Made by a program: the position numbers and the translations under genes
NCBI RefSeq assembly: GCF_018449515.1
Contig: NZ_JAAVUQ010000016.1
Span: 1-64,000 of the forward strand
DNA length: 64,000 nt
Direction: 5' to 3'
DNA from: Caballeronia sp. dw_19
Lineage (GTDB): Bacteria; Pseudomonadota; Gammaproteobacteria; Burkholderiales; Burkholderiaceae
The notes under the pieces: generated by a model
Database searches by the model: none
Told to the model about the DNA's origin: nothing
Seen by the model: the letters and a program-made list of their open reading frames with translations, nothing else
Shown here: positions 7,720-16,299 of the stretch, piece by piece
Layout: the number at the start of each line of letters is the position of its first letter
How positions within the stretch are numbered: position 1 is the first letter of the stretch

Positions 7720-9552
7720 ATGTCCATTGCAGCATCCCTATGCTCCCTTGCGCGAGGTTTCCATCGCGCGCGTAACCACCGGGCCACCACCCGTGGCGCC
7801 GTCTCCCCTTCCTCTCGTCTGCTCACCCGCCTGCTCGGCGCCGATCCTGGACTTCTGCGTTTTCACACCGCGCTTCGCAGCGTGATTGCCTGCGTGCTGA
7901 CGGGCGTAATGACGATCGGCTGGACGGTTCATACGCATCGGCCGCCGACGCTCGCCGCTTTTGCGCTGCTGTTCGCGATGGTCGTGCCGCTGTTTCTCCG
8001 CGATGCCACGCCGCGTGCCTGGTTCGGGTCACTTGCTGTTATCTATGGTGCGGGATCCGCGAGCCTGATCGTGGCAAGCACGCTGGCGGCCTGGCCGCTC
8101 GTGGCAGATGCCGCATTCCTTGCCGTGCTGTTCGCGGCGATGCTGGTTCAGGCATGCGGTCCGCGTGCGCTTGGCGGCGCGATGACAGCGGTTGTTTCGT
8201 TCTACCTAGGGTTGTATCTACATCCGACGCTCGCGCACGTGTTTGCGATGCTCGGGTTGTCGACCATCGCGTTTGCTTGCGTGGCGTTCACCGGTCGGGT
8301 GCTGGTGCCGACCCGGCCCGAGGCCACGCTGCGCCGCGCGCTGAGCGCGGTGATGCAGCGTGCCACGGCCGTGCTCGCCGATCGTCGCGCTGATGCGCCG
8401 GGCGCGATACGTCATTTGTCGCTGTTAAACGAAGCGGCGCTCGCGGTTGAAGAGCAGCTTGGCTTGTTCGACCTCCCGGGCGTGCAGCGACTGCGGGCGT
8501 GCCTGATCGATGTCGAGGTTGCGGCGGGCCAGCATGCTGTGGATGCCAGCCGGCTTGATCGAAGCGATGTTCGTTTGCGGATTGCCCTTCGGCGGTTATC
8601 GCGTGCAGGCCGTGACGCGGTGGCGTCTACTGCGCGCGCGGCGAAGACAGGCGTGAAGCGGCCGGTTGGCGCTGCGCTCGTTTGGCGCGATGCGCTTTCC
8701 TGGCTGCCCGCCTGCCGCGCGACGACGGCTGCGCTGATCGCCATGCTGATCGGTCATTCGGTGTCGCCGGAGCGATGGTTCTGGGCCGTCATTACGACCT
8801 TCGTGGTGTTTCTCGGGACGCGTTCGCGCGGCGACACGATCCGCAAGACCGGTGAGCGCGTGCTTGGCACGCTTGCGGGCGTGGCTGTCAGTGCAGCGCT
8901 CGTGGGCGCGCTTCATGGCGCGCCATGGCTGCTGGTTGCCGCGATGGCTGCGTGCGTGTTCGGCTGGGCGTACTTCATCCTGACCTTGTATGGGCAGGGT
9001 GTGTTTTTCATCACCGTGCTGGTTGGGCTGATCTATGGCGAGTTGGGCTTTGCCATTGGACCGCTGATTGAGATGCGCGTGGAGGAAGTGTTCGTTGGCT
9101 GCATTGTGTCGATAGCCGTAGCGGTATCGATGATGCCGCTGCGCACGTCGCATCACGTCGATGTCAAGGTGACCGGTGTGCTTGATGCCCTCGACGAGGT
9201 CTTGCGTGTTTGCGCTACGCGTGTTGATGGGCTTGAGCTCCATCCGCTGACGGCCATGCGCGCGCTCGACCGGCGCTGGCATGAGTTGAGGGTCGCGTTG
9301 CGGCCGTTGCAAACGCAGCGGGTGTTTGCGTGGAACACGCAGATGGAGCTTGCGGTCGGGCCGTTGTTTGCGTGCGTTCAGGCGGCGCGCGAACTGGCGC
9401 GGGAGAGGGCGCGAGGGGGGGCGGTTGCACCAACCGATGAGGCCCGTGCGCGCCTCGCCGGAGCGATGGTGTTGTTTGCGGCGCGGTCCGGGCGGTGGGG
9501 TATGCAGGACTCGGAAGCGGCAATTGCACGGGGGGTTGTTGCTGCGCGTTAG
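7720..9552 (+). CDS. FUSC family inner-membrane protein (aromatic acid/fusaric acid exporter-like)
   Basis: A 610-residue membrane protein with the two-block layout of the FUSC/YccS-like family: an N-terminal group of membrane helices (about residues 50-190), a cytosolic segment, a second helix group (about 330-460) containing motifs such as WFWAVITTFVVFLGTRSRG, and a C-terminal cytosolic helical tail. The family includes AaeB and FusC-type exporters of aromatic acids. The canonical partner genes (a membrane-fusion protein and a small membrane protein) are absent beside it, so it may act alone or with distant partners. The frame opens at a TTG at 7702; the ATG at 7720 was preferred, though no strong ribosome site is visible for either. 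The dispersed repeat copy B starts right after its stop codon. Confidence 0.8.
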   Translation: MSIAASLCSLARGFHRARNHRATTRGAVSPSSRLLTRLLGADPGLLRFHTALRSVIACVLTGVMTIGWTVHTHRPPTLAAFALLFAMVVPLFLRDATPRAWFGSLAVIYGAGSASLIVASTLAAWPLVADAAFLAVLFAAMLVQACGPRALGGAMTAVVSFYLGLYLHPTLAHVFAMLGLSTIAFACVAFTGRVLVPTRPEATLRRALSAVMQRATAVLADRRADAPGAIRHLSLLNEAALAVEEQLGLFDLPGVQRLRACLIDVEVAAGQHAVDASRLDRSDVRLRIALRRLSRAGRDAVASTARAAKTGVKRPVGAALVWRDALSWLPACRATTAALIAMLIGHSVSPERWFWAVITTFVVFLGTRSRGDTIRKTGERVLGTLAGVAVSAALVGALHGAPWLLVAAMAACVFGWAYFILTLYGQGVFFITVLVGLIYGELGFAIGPLIEMRVEEVFVGCIVSIAVAVSMMPLRTSHHVDVKVTGVLDALDEVLRVCATRVDGLELHPLTAMRALDRRWHELRVALRPLQTQRVFAWNTQMELAVGPLFACVQAARELARERARGGAVAPTDEARARLAGAMVLFAARSGRWGMQDSEAAIARGVVAAR

Positions 9553-9554
9553 CG

Positions 9555-9834
9555 GTCGGTCGGGGTCTATGCCGGGTTGGTGCTTTCGGCGTTAGCGGTC
9601 TGCGAGAGTCGGATTTTCTCTTTATCACTGTTAGCCACTGTGCGTGGCGGCACGTCATTTCTTTGTCCAAAGCGACAAAGAAACGAAGCAAAGAAAACGC
9701 TTTCAAACCACGCTACCCTAAGTGTCCACAGCGTGCAGTTTTCATTCATGGGTGCCCCAAAAGCACGGTGCTCGCCAGAGCGACGGATGTTTGAACCCCT
9801 CCTTCTCCGAACACGGATACCCACACGCTTCGCC
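9555..9834 (-). repeat. Dispersed intergenic repeat, copy B
   Basis: About 280 bases whose reverse complement matches 10163-10480 (copy C), and partly copy A. Read on the minus strand it holds a near-invariant core (9700-9785), a hairpin at 9658-9683 and a variable C/A-rich end that stops next to the FUSC stop codon. Overlapping open frames on both strands are shared with copy C but lack ribosome sites and known motifs. Confidence 0.82.
9658..9683. other. Conserved hairpin within repeat copy B
   Basis: TTTCTTTGTC and GACAAAGAAA form a perfect 10-base-pair stem with a 6-base loop. The identical stem recurs at 10315-10340 in copy C. Confidence 0.75.
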
Positions 9835-10162
9835 ACCAGTGATTGAACCTGCCCAAGGGACACCCCGCGCTATCCGCGGACGACCAACCATCAATTTGTA
9901 CTCTCGTCGAACCACGCCGCCAACCCACGACGTTTCAAAATCCAAAGGCGCTTAAGGCAGTAACCAACGAAAATAATCGTATGGGGCAGGTAGCCAATTC
10001 ACTAAAACTCGAAGCGGTAATTCACGTCAAGCTGCTACGGATCAGGCTGCGATCCACGAATACGACCACGTAGACCAGGCAGCCAACCAAAATACCGCGA
10101 CCGTAAATACGTGTTAGGCCATTTGGAGTCCTTGGCAATCGTGCTTGCCCGAGAGCGTACGG
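9835..10162. other. Spacer between inverted repeats B and C
   Basis: About 330 bases enclosed by the inverted repeat copies. No reading frame with a plausible start and ribosome site, and no transposase or cargo gene remnant that I can recognise. Confidence 0.5.
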
Positions 10163-10530
10163 GGCGAAGCGTGTTCGTGTCAGGATTCGCGAGAAGGAGG
10201 GTTTCAAACATACTTCGCTCTGGCGAGCACCGTGCTTTTGGGGCACCTATGAATGAAAACTGCACGCTGTGGACACTTAGGGTAGCGTGGTTTAAAAGCG
10301 CTTTCTTTGCTTCGTTTCTTTGTCGCTTTGGACAAAGAAATGACGTGCCGCCACGCACAGTGGCTAATAGTGATAAAGAGAAAATCCGACTCTCGCAGAC
10401 CACCACGGCCGAAAGCACCAACCCGGCACTGACCCCGACCGCTAACCCCAAAACCTCGAACCCCACCCGCTAAGTCCGACCAATGCTCCAGAAACCCCAA
10501 CCCCGTCCACCGGCGCGAGCAAAACCCTAA
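10163..10530 (+). repeat. Dispersed intergenic repeat, copy C
   Basis: The longest copy, inverted relative to copy B. It includes the conserved core around 10215-10295, the hairpin at 10315-10340 and the variable end with AACCCCGTCCACCGGCGCGA, also present in copy A. It lies upstream of the SfnB-like gene and is followed by about 115 bases of unique sequence. Confidence 0.82.
10315..10340. other. Conserved hairpin within repeat copy C
   Basis: Perfect 10-base-pair stem TTTCTTTGTC/GACAAAGAAA with loop GCTTTG. It is identical in sequence to the hairpin in copy B read from the other strand. There is no T-run after it, so it is not an obvious terminator. Confidence 0.75.
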
Positions 10531-10647
10531 GAACTGATAGAGCTAAGCCTAGAAGCGACCCCTTGATGTCCTTAGCGTTATCGTTCGGTTTGAACCCGCT
10601 CATGGCGCTGCTAGATTGATGTCGATCCGACACACAAAAGGGTAAGC

Positions 10648-11919
10648 ATGTCAGCCATTCCGGAAAATACAGCGACGCGTCCTGCATCAATCCATCCAGG
10701 CGGATCTTCAGACGGATCCTCAGAGAAAGCACCCGCACATATCATCCGTGACGATGCCGAAGCCATTGCGCGCGCCCACGAAGTGGCCGTTCGCCTGGCC
10801 GAACATGCCAGCGACCGCGATCGCGAGCGACGCTTACCCCATGAGGAAATCGACTGGTTTTCGCAAGCCGGCTTATGGGCGATCACCGTTCCCAAAGAGT
10901 ACGGTGGCGCCGGCGTGTCCTATGTGACACTGACCGAAGTCATCAAGATCATCGCCGCCGCCGATCCGTCGCTGGCACAGTTGCCCCAGAACCATCTGGG
11001 CCTCGTCGACGTCATCGCGCTAACAGGAACCCACGAGCAGAAGCAATTCTTCTTCGGCGAGATATTGAAGGGCAAGCGTTTCGGCAACGGCTTTTCGGAG
11101 AAGGGAACAAAGCACGTCCTCGACCTGAAGACACGCGTCACGGCCGAGGGTGACGAGTATGTCGTCCAGGGCACGAAGTTCTATTCAACCGGTGCGCTGT
11201 TCGCGCACTACGTGCCGGTCCTCGGTCTCGACGACGAACGCCGTGGCTGGCTCGCCTACATTCCAGCAGGTACGGCGGGCTTGCAGGTTATCGACGACTG
11301 GTCGGGCTTCGGCCAACGCACCACAGCAAGCGGCACGGTTATCGCGGACCAAGTGCGGGTTGCAGCATCCCACGTGTTTCCGGCATTTCGCGTATCAGAC
11401 CAGCCGACGCTCAATGGCCCGATTTCCCAGATCATCCAGGCGGCTATCGATGCGGGTATCGGACGGGCCGCTGTCGACGACACGCTGAAATTTGTACGCG
11501 AGCGTTCCCGTCCGTGGATCGATAGCGGCGTGGAGCGCGCAAGCGACGATCCGCTTGTGGTCCGTGAGGTGGGTCATCTTCACATTCAGTTGCACGCGGC
11601 CGAGGCGTTGCTTGAGCGTGCGGCGCGTACGCTGGACGCCATTGCAACACAAGCGCATGCGCCAGACGAAGACGATATCGCCCGTGCATCGGTGGCGGTC
11701 GGCGAAGCAAAGGTATTGACCACCGAGATCGCATTGCTCGCCAGCGAAAAGCTGTTCGAACTGGCGGGAACGCAGTCGACGCTTGCTGCGCACAACCTCG
11801 ACCGCCACTGGCGCAATGCACGCACGCATACGCTGCATGACCCCGTGCGCTGGAAATATCACCTTGTGGGCAACTACTACTTGAATGGCGTCAAGCCGGC
11901 GCGCCACCCGTGGAACTGA
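10648..11919 (+). CDS. sfnB: SfnB-like acyl-CoA dehydrogenase-fold flavin oxidoreductase
   Basis: A 423-residue cytosolic enzyme with the acyl-CoA dehydrogenase fold, resembling the SfnB/DszC branch used in sulfur acquisition from organosulfur compounds with reduced flavin. Visible features are the helical N-terminal domain (WAITVPKEYGGAGVSY near residue 80), a central beta domain with GNGFSEKGTKH near 150 and STGALFAHY near 180, and a C-terminal four-helix bundle ending RWKYHLVGNYYLNG. The first 30 residues are a disordered extension. No sulfonatase, monooxygenase or sulfonate transporter genes flank it; the next gene is a lone sugar-type binding protein. An acyl-CoA dehydrogenase proper is the alternative, but the motif pattern favours SfnB. 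Confidence 0.78.
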   Translation: MSAIPENTATRPASIHPGGSSDGSSEKAPAHIIRDDAEAIARAHEVAVRLAEHASDRDRERRLPHEEIDWFSQAGLWAITVPKEYGGAGVSYVTLTEVIKIIAAADPSLAQLPQNHLGLVDVIALTGTHEQKQFFFGEILKGKRFGNGFSEKGTKHVLDLKTRVTAEGDEYVVQGTKFYSTGALFAHYVPVLGLDDERRGWLAYIPAGTAGLQVIDDWSGFGQRTTASGTVIADQVRVAASHVFPAFRVSDQPTLNGPISQIIQAAIDAGIGRAAVDDTLKFVRERSRPWIDSGVERASDDPLVVREVGHLHIQLHAAEALLERAARTLDAIATQAHAPDEDDIARASVAVGEAKVLTTEIALLASEKLFELAGTQSTLAAHNLDRHWRNARTHTLHDPVRWKYHLVGNYYLNGVKPARHPWN

Positions 11920-12064
11920 AACCGGTTTGTCCATAAAACAGCGCCATAAAACAGCGCGGCCCTCGCGTAATCGGCCAAGCCGTGCGGCGGCGCCTTGCCG
12001 CTGCGCGTTTTCAGCTTAGCGTTGTCCCCACGCTCTCACTCCACGGAAACGGAAACCATCCTTC

Positions 12065-13108
12065 ATGCTTAAACCTATCGGCCGTTTGTTCGCCGCCGCA
12101 TTGCTTGCTGGCAGCATAACCGCCTATGCAGCAGGTGGCTTACCCAATGCTCCCGCGCCTTTCAATAAAGGCGGCGTCAGGATCGCGTTGGTCAACTATC
12201 TTTCGACCGGCGATTTCTTTCAGGCGTATGAGGCGGGTGCGCAAAAGCAGGCCAAGGCGCTTGGCATCGACCTGCGCATTTACGAGGGCCGTCAGGACGC
12301 TGCCCAGCAACGTGACCAGATTCAACAGGCGATCAACCTGGGCGTTTCCGCCATCATCGTGAATCATGGTTTGCCGGAGTCCTTGAAGGACGTGGTGCAG
12401 GTGGCGCTCGATAAAGGCATCAAGGTGGTGGCATTTGACGTTGACCTCGGCAATCCTAAGGTTCCGCAGATCGAGCAGAGTGACCACGATCTCGCGACAT
12501 TGTTGCTCGATCAGGCAGTGAAAGATAACGGCGATGCGTTTGCCGCCGCGTATGTCTATGTGCCGGGTTTTGCTCCGCTTGACCGGCGCGACGCGGTCTG
12601 GAAGGCGTTCAAGACCGCGCATCCGAAGGTCCGGGAGGAGGCGCGCTTCGGCACAGTGGATAATCCGATCGCACAGTCCGTTGCCAACCAGGCTGCGGCG
12701 GCTTATCGGGCGCATCCAGATGTGCGGGTGGTGTTCGCGCCCTATGACGAGTTCGCTCGCGGCGCAAAGCTGGCGGCCGACGAGGCGGGCATTGCCTCGA
12801 AGGTCCGGATTTATAGCGCCGATATATCGACGGCTGATATAGAGGCGATCCGGGCGCCCGGGAGTCCATGGGTCGCCACTGCCGCGACTAATCCGGCCGT
12901 AGTGGGAGAAGTTTCGGTGCGAGCGGCGGCGCTGCTGGTAGCGGGCCAGGACCCGGGGCACAGGATTGAAATAAAACCCGCATTGATCACGCGCGACGAC
13001 CTCGTCAAGAATGATATCCGCACGATTGCGGATCTTGAGTCCCGGTTTGTGGATTTCAGGCGGGCAGATGTGGCCAAGGCGGGCTGGATTCCCGAGATTC
13101 GTGATTAA
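12065..13108 (+). CDS. Orphan periplasmic sugar-type (LacI-fold) binding protein
   Basis: A 347-residue exported protein with a Sec signal peptide (cleavage expected near residue 23, after AYAA) and two Rossmann-like lobes of the ribose-binding family (PBP type 1). Recognisable elements are RIALVNYLSTGDFF at the start of lobe one, AIIVNHG near residue 100 and VVAFDVDLGN near 120. No permease or ATPase gene is adjacent, so it may feed an importer encoded elsewhere or act as a chemoreceptor ligand protein. The L-rhamnose ABC operon, which has its own binding protein, lies 8 kb downstream. Ligand cannot be told from sequence. Confidence 0.82.
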   Translation: MLKPIGRLFAAALLAGSITAYAAGGLPNAPAPFNKGGVRIALVNYLSTGDFFQAYEAGAQKQAKALGIDLRIYEGRQDAAQQRDQIQQAINLGVSAIIVNHGLPESLKDVVQVALDKGIKVVAFDVDLGNPKVPQIEQSDHDLATLLLDQAVKDNGDAFAAAYVYVPGFAPLDRRDAVWKAFKTAHPKVREEARFGTVDNPIAQSVANQAAAAYRAHPDVRVVFAPYDEFARGAKLAADEAGIASKVRIYSADISTADIEAIRAPGSPWVATAATNPAVVGEVSVRAAALLVAGQDPGHRIEIKPALITRDDLVKNDIRTIADLESRFVDFRRADVAKAGWIPEIRD

Positions 13109-13462
13109 AGGACGGTTGATTCGCTATCCTGATGATCTATATCATCTATTCCTCGACGCGGATTTAATTCGTGACCCACGCAATGAAGTTCGGTGAGGAT
13201 GTCGATCTGTGTGGGTTTGTCTACGGTAAAGAGCGCGGGTTTTCTTGAGCCACGGTTCGAGCACGGTCAGCAGCGCCAAGCTGCTCGATGAGGGCGTCGG
13301 GCTTTTTCCGCGATCAGCTCCTGGAACTGGGCAACCCGCTGGCTATCCTTGCGCCAACATAAAAATCCCGCGCAGGCGAGTCGCCTGCGCGGGATTTTGT
13401 TCAAACGAACTGCGGTGACTACCACCCGGCCTAATTAAAGCACCGGCCACCCGTGATCGCGG
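13109..13462. other. Intergenic region, possible degenerate coding remnant
   Basis: About 350 bases between convergent genes. Translations of the minus strand around 13150-13350 have coding-like stretches broken by frameshifts, which suggests a decayed gene fragment that I cannot identify. A strong terminator closes it at 13362-13398. Confidence 0.35.
13362..13398. terminator. Bidirectional rho-independent terminator
   Basis: Eighteen-base inverted repeat (AAAATCCCGCGCAGGCGA and its complement) with a one-base centre, flanked by A-run and T-run. It separates the convergent binding-protein and GlsB-type genes. Confidence 0.9.
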
Positions 13463-13732
13463 CTAGACGGTTCGCCCGCGACTAAAGAGCCGCAGGATGA
13501 GCAGCAGGATCACGGCGCCAATCAACGCAGTGATCAGCGACCCTATGATGCCGCCGCCCAGATGCAGGCCGAGCACGCCGCCCAGCCAGCCGCCAATGAA
13601 CGCGCCGACAATGCCGACGATGATGTCCACAATAATTCCGAAGCCGCCTCCATCAACGATCCGGCCAGCGAGTGCGCCGGCAATTGCGCCAATGATCAGC
13701 CAGAAGATGATTCCGTGCGAAACAGGTTCCAT
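13463..13732 (-). CDS. GlsB/YeaQ/YmgE family small membrane protein
   Basis: An 89-residue inner-membrane protein with three predicted helices separated by Gly-rich turns (GAIAGALAGRIVDGGGFG, GAFIGGWLGGVLGLHLGGG), the pattern of the transglycosylase-associated GlsB/YeaQ stress family. Function in the envelope stress response is suggested for relatives, with no defined activity. The long frame reaches to 13981, but the ATG at 13732 has a ribosome site (GGAGAA) and gives exactly the family length, so it was chosen. Single-gene unit. Confidence 0.85.
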   Translation of the reverse strand: MEPVSHGIIFWLIIGAIAGALAGRIVDGGGFGIIVDIIVGIVGAFIGGWLGGVLGLHLGGGIIGSLITALIGAVILLLILRLFSRGRTV

Positions 13733-14118
13733 AGCTTTCTCCGTCAGGTGAAATCCGCGTAGCGGGCTACCGGCATGGTGATAACGATACTTCGGGGAGG
13801 TGTCATTGCTGCGGTTTCCATGTTCCCCTTGAATCAATGGACATCTCGGCTGATGCAAACCGCATGCCTGCAAGAACGATGCGGCAAGAACGACCGATTC
13901 ACCAGCTTGGCGCTTAACGTCGGCAGGCGTCATCGGGCTAAACCCGTACCCGAATAGTTCCTCTACGGGTTTGTGATCCACTTTTGCTATCGGACCATCG
14001 AATAGTCGGATTGTTTTGCTATGAGCACGCCCCTATAGTTCAGTCATCAGCGGCTTTAAGCAGGCGCCGAAACACGGTGCCGAAACAAACAATCATCCTA
14101 AAGACAAAAGGAGACACG
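13733..14118. other. Promoter region of the rhamnose catabolic arm
   Basis: About 385 bases between divergent genes without a supported gene. It holds the repeated TTTTGCTAT motif near its downstream end (listed separately). Confidence 0.5.
13982..14025. promoter_or_regulatory. Repeated TTTTGCTAT motif, candidate regulator site of rhamnose arm
   Basis: TTTTGCTATCGG at 13982-13993 and TTTTGCTATGAG at 14014-14025 lie 32 bases apart (about three helical turns), 94 bases before the first gene of the catabolic arm. A near-identical TTTTGCGATCGG lies at 19257-19268 in the other promoter of the same cluster, which makes a shared regulator plausible. Confidence 0.4.
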
Positions 14119-14871
14119 ATGAACCAGATCGATCTGGCCGGACGGACCGTGGTGATTACCGGTGGCGCACGCGGTATTGGCTATGCAGTGGCGCAACGCG
14201 CGCTCGCTTCGGGCGCTGAAGTCGCACTATGGGACATCGACGCGGAACGCCTTGAGCGAGCCCGCGGTGAGCTCGCGAAGGCCGGTAAGGTCAGCGTCGC
14301 CGTGGTCGAACTGACGGAAGAGGCATCGGTTGAACAAGCCACGCAGCAGACGCTGGAAGCGCATCGAAAGATTGATGTGCTGATCAACTGCGCGGGCATC
14401 ACCGGCGGCAATGGCACGACCTGGGAGCTGGCGCCGGACGTATGGCGCCGTGTGATCGATGTGAACCTGATCGGCCCGTATCTCACCTGCCGCGCCGTCG
14501 TGCCGCACATGCTGAAGGAAGGCTACGGCCGGATCGTGAATATTGCGTCGGTGGCAGGCAAGGAAGGCAATCCGAATGCGTCGCACTATAGCGCCTCGAA
14601 GGCTGGCCTGATAGGGCTCACGAAGTCGCTCGGCAAGGAGCTCGCCACGCGCGGCATCCTGGTGAACGCGGTGACGCCGGCGGCTGCGAAAACCGAGATC
14701 TTCGATTCCATGTCGCAGCAGCATATCGACTACATGTTGTCGAAGATTCCGATGAATCGTTTCCTCCTGCCGGAAGAAGCGGCCTCCCTGATTCTGTGGC
14801 TCAGCTCGGAAGACTGCGCTTTCAGCACGGCGTCGGTGTTCGATCTGTCCGGTGGTCGCGCGACGTACTGA
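14119..14871 (+). CDS. SDR dehydrogenase, probable 2-keto-3-deoxy-L-rhamnonate 4-dehydrogenase
   Basis: A 250-residue NAD(P)-dependent short-chain dehydrogenase. It has the cofactor motif TGGARGIG (residues 13-20), the NCAG structural motif and the Ser-Tyr-Lys active site in NIASVAGKEGN...HYSASK. In non-phosphorylating L-rhamnose pathways an SDR of this type (LRA5) oxidises 2-keto-3-deoxy-L-rhamnonate at C4 with NAD. The assignment rests on its place at the head of an operon with rhamnonate dehydratase and on the other SDR of the cluster matching the first dehydrogenase. The ATG at 14119 follows a clear AAAGGAG ribosome site; the frame opens earlier at 13984. A related L-fucose pathway enzyme is the main alternative. 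Confidence 0.78.
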   Translation: MNQIDLAGRTVVITGGARGIGYAVAQRALASGAEVALWDIDAERLERARGELAKAGKVSVAVVELTEEASVEQATQQTLEAHRKIDVLINCAGITGGNGTTWELAPDVWRRVIDVNLIGPYLTCRAVVPHMLKEGYGRIVNIASVAGKEGNPNASHYSASKAGLIGLTKSLGKELATRGILVNAVTPAAAKTEIFDSMSQQHIDYMLSKIPMNRFLLPEEAASLILWLSSEDCAFSTASVFDLSGGRATY

Positions 14872-14930
14872 AGCCGCTCCCGGGTGCCCCTACAAGCGCG
14901 CCCGCTATATAAAAATATCTGGAGACACGC

Positions 14931-16238
14931 ATGAGCGATACCGCTACCGCGGAGGACGCTGTCGTCGCGCGCGTGATGCGTCGGCTGCTGCCGTTCCTGC
15001 TGCTGATGTACATGCTGGCGTTTCTCGACCGGGCAAATATCGGCTTCGTGCAAAAAGCGCTGCAGCACGATACGGGTCTGTCGAATGCGGCTTTTGCCTT
15101 CGGAGCGGGCGTGTTTTTCGTCGGCTACGCGCTGTTTGAAGTGCCGAGCAATCTGCTGCTGCATCGTGTGGGGGCAAAGCTCTGGATGTGCCGGATCATG
15201 GTGACATGGGGGCTTGTTTCCGCAGCGATGGCGTTCGCGCATACGGCCACCATGTTCTATGTCCTGCGCTTCGCGCTGGGTGTGGCTGAGGCAGGTTTCT
15301 TCCCAGGCATTGTGTATTACCTCACGCGCTGGTTTCCTCAATCGGCGCGCGCGAGGGCGCTAGGCGTGTTCTATTTCGGCGCGCCGCTCGCCTTCATCTT
15401 TGGCAGCCCATTGTCCGGCGCGTTGCTCGATCTGCATGGAGCACTCGGTTTTGCAGGCTGGCAGTGGCTCTTCCTGGTGGAAGGTGTTCTTGCATCCATC
15501 GTCGGCATAGGGGCATTCTGGTATCTCGACAACGATCCATCCAAGGCCCGCTGGTTAAATACCACCCAACGTGAGCTGCTGCTCTCGCGACTCTCCCACG
15601 ATGCACAGGCAGCGTCAGCGCACGGACCTCGCGGTGTGCTTGCCGCATTGATTGATCCGCGGGTGCTGATCCTGTCGGCGGTGTATTTCCTGATTCAGAT
15701 GTCCGTGTATGGCGTGATCTTTTATCTGCCGCAACAAGTGGCCGCATTGCTTGGCGCGAACGTGGGTGCGAAGGTCGGTTTCGTCACGGCCATCCCGTGG
15801 CTATGTGCGGTGCTTGTTACGTGGGTGGTGCCGCGGTATGCGGATCGCCATGGTCAGCATCGATGGCTCGCCGTGCTGATGCTGGTCATGGCCGGTGCGG
15901 GTATCGCGATATCGGGACTCGCAGGTCAACCTGTGATCTCGCTGATAGCGTTATGTTTCGCGGCGAGCGGCCTGATCGCAGCACAACCGCTGTTCTGGAC
16001 CTTTCCCACGCATTACCTGACCGGCGCCGCTGCGGCCGGTGCCATCGCGCTGATCAATTCGCTTGGCGGCCTCGGCGGTTTCGTCGCGCCGATGGTGCGC
16101 ACGGCGGCGGAACGCGCGTATGTGTCGACGAGTGCCGGCCTCGTGTTGCTCGGATTCGTCGCCGTGCTTGCAGCGTTGGCAATCATCGTGTTCGTGCGGC
16201 CTGCACATGCGCCCGCGTATCCCCGCGTATCCGTATGA
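14931..16238 (+). CDS. MFS transporter, RhmT-like (anion:cation symporter family)
   Basis: A 435-residue inner-membrane carrier with twelve predicted helices in the pattern of the ACS family that includes the E. coli L-rhamnonate carrier RhmT and phthalate/tartrate carriers. Conserved family segments include FLDRANIGFVQKAL (helix 1 and following loop), LGVAEAGFFPGIVYYLTRWFP (helix 4-5) and LFLVEG (before helix 6). It lies between the KDR dehydrogenase and rhamnonate dehydratase genes, 59 bases after the first and 61 before the second, so it probably imports L-rhamnonate or a related aldonate by proton symport. This complements the ABC importer for free sugar in the second arm. Substrate is inferred from context only. 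Confidence 0.8.
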   Translation: MSDTATAEDAVVARVMRRLLPFLLLMYMLAFLDRANIGFVQKALQHDTGLSNAAFAFGAGVFFVGYALFEVPSNLLLHRVGAKLWMCRIMVTWGLVSAAMAFAHTATMFYVLRFALGVAEAGFFPGIVYYLTRWFPQSARARALGVFYFGAPLAFIFGSPLSGALLDLHGALGFAGWQWLFLVEGVLASIVGIGAFWYLDNDPSKARWLNTTQRELLLSRLSHDAQAASAHGPRGVLAALIDPRVLILSAVYFLIQMSVYGVIFYLPQQVAALLGANVGAKVGFVTAIPWLCAVLVTWVVPRYADRHGQHRWLAVLMLVMAGAGIAISGLAGQPVISLIALCFAASGLIAAQPLFWTFPTHYLTGAAAAGAIALINSLGGLGGFVAPMVRTAAERAYVSTSAGLVLLGFVAVLAALAIIVFVRPAHAPAYPRVSV

Positions 16239-16299
16239 CAAGCCTCACGACAAGCGTGCCAAAGCGTCCTGAATATTAGAACCTTAACGGAGTCCGATC

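Noticed and set aside
10111..10473. Hypothetical proteins within the dispersed repeat
   Set aside because: Similar frames exist on both strands and in several phases of each copy without ribosome sites; they follow from repeat conservation rather than coding.
9555..10530. Insertion sequence or composite transposon
   Set aside because: Inverted copies look like terminal repeats, but the 330-base interior has no transposase or cargo gene.
13109..13360. Possible remnant gene on the minus strand
   Set aside because: Coding-like stretches need several frameshifts and I cannot assign a family, so it is described only as an intergenic region.
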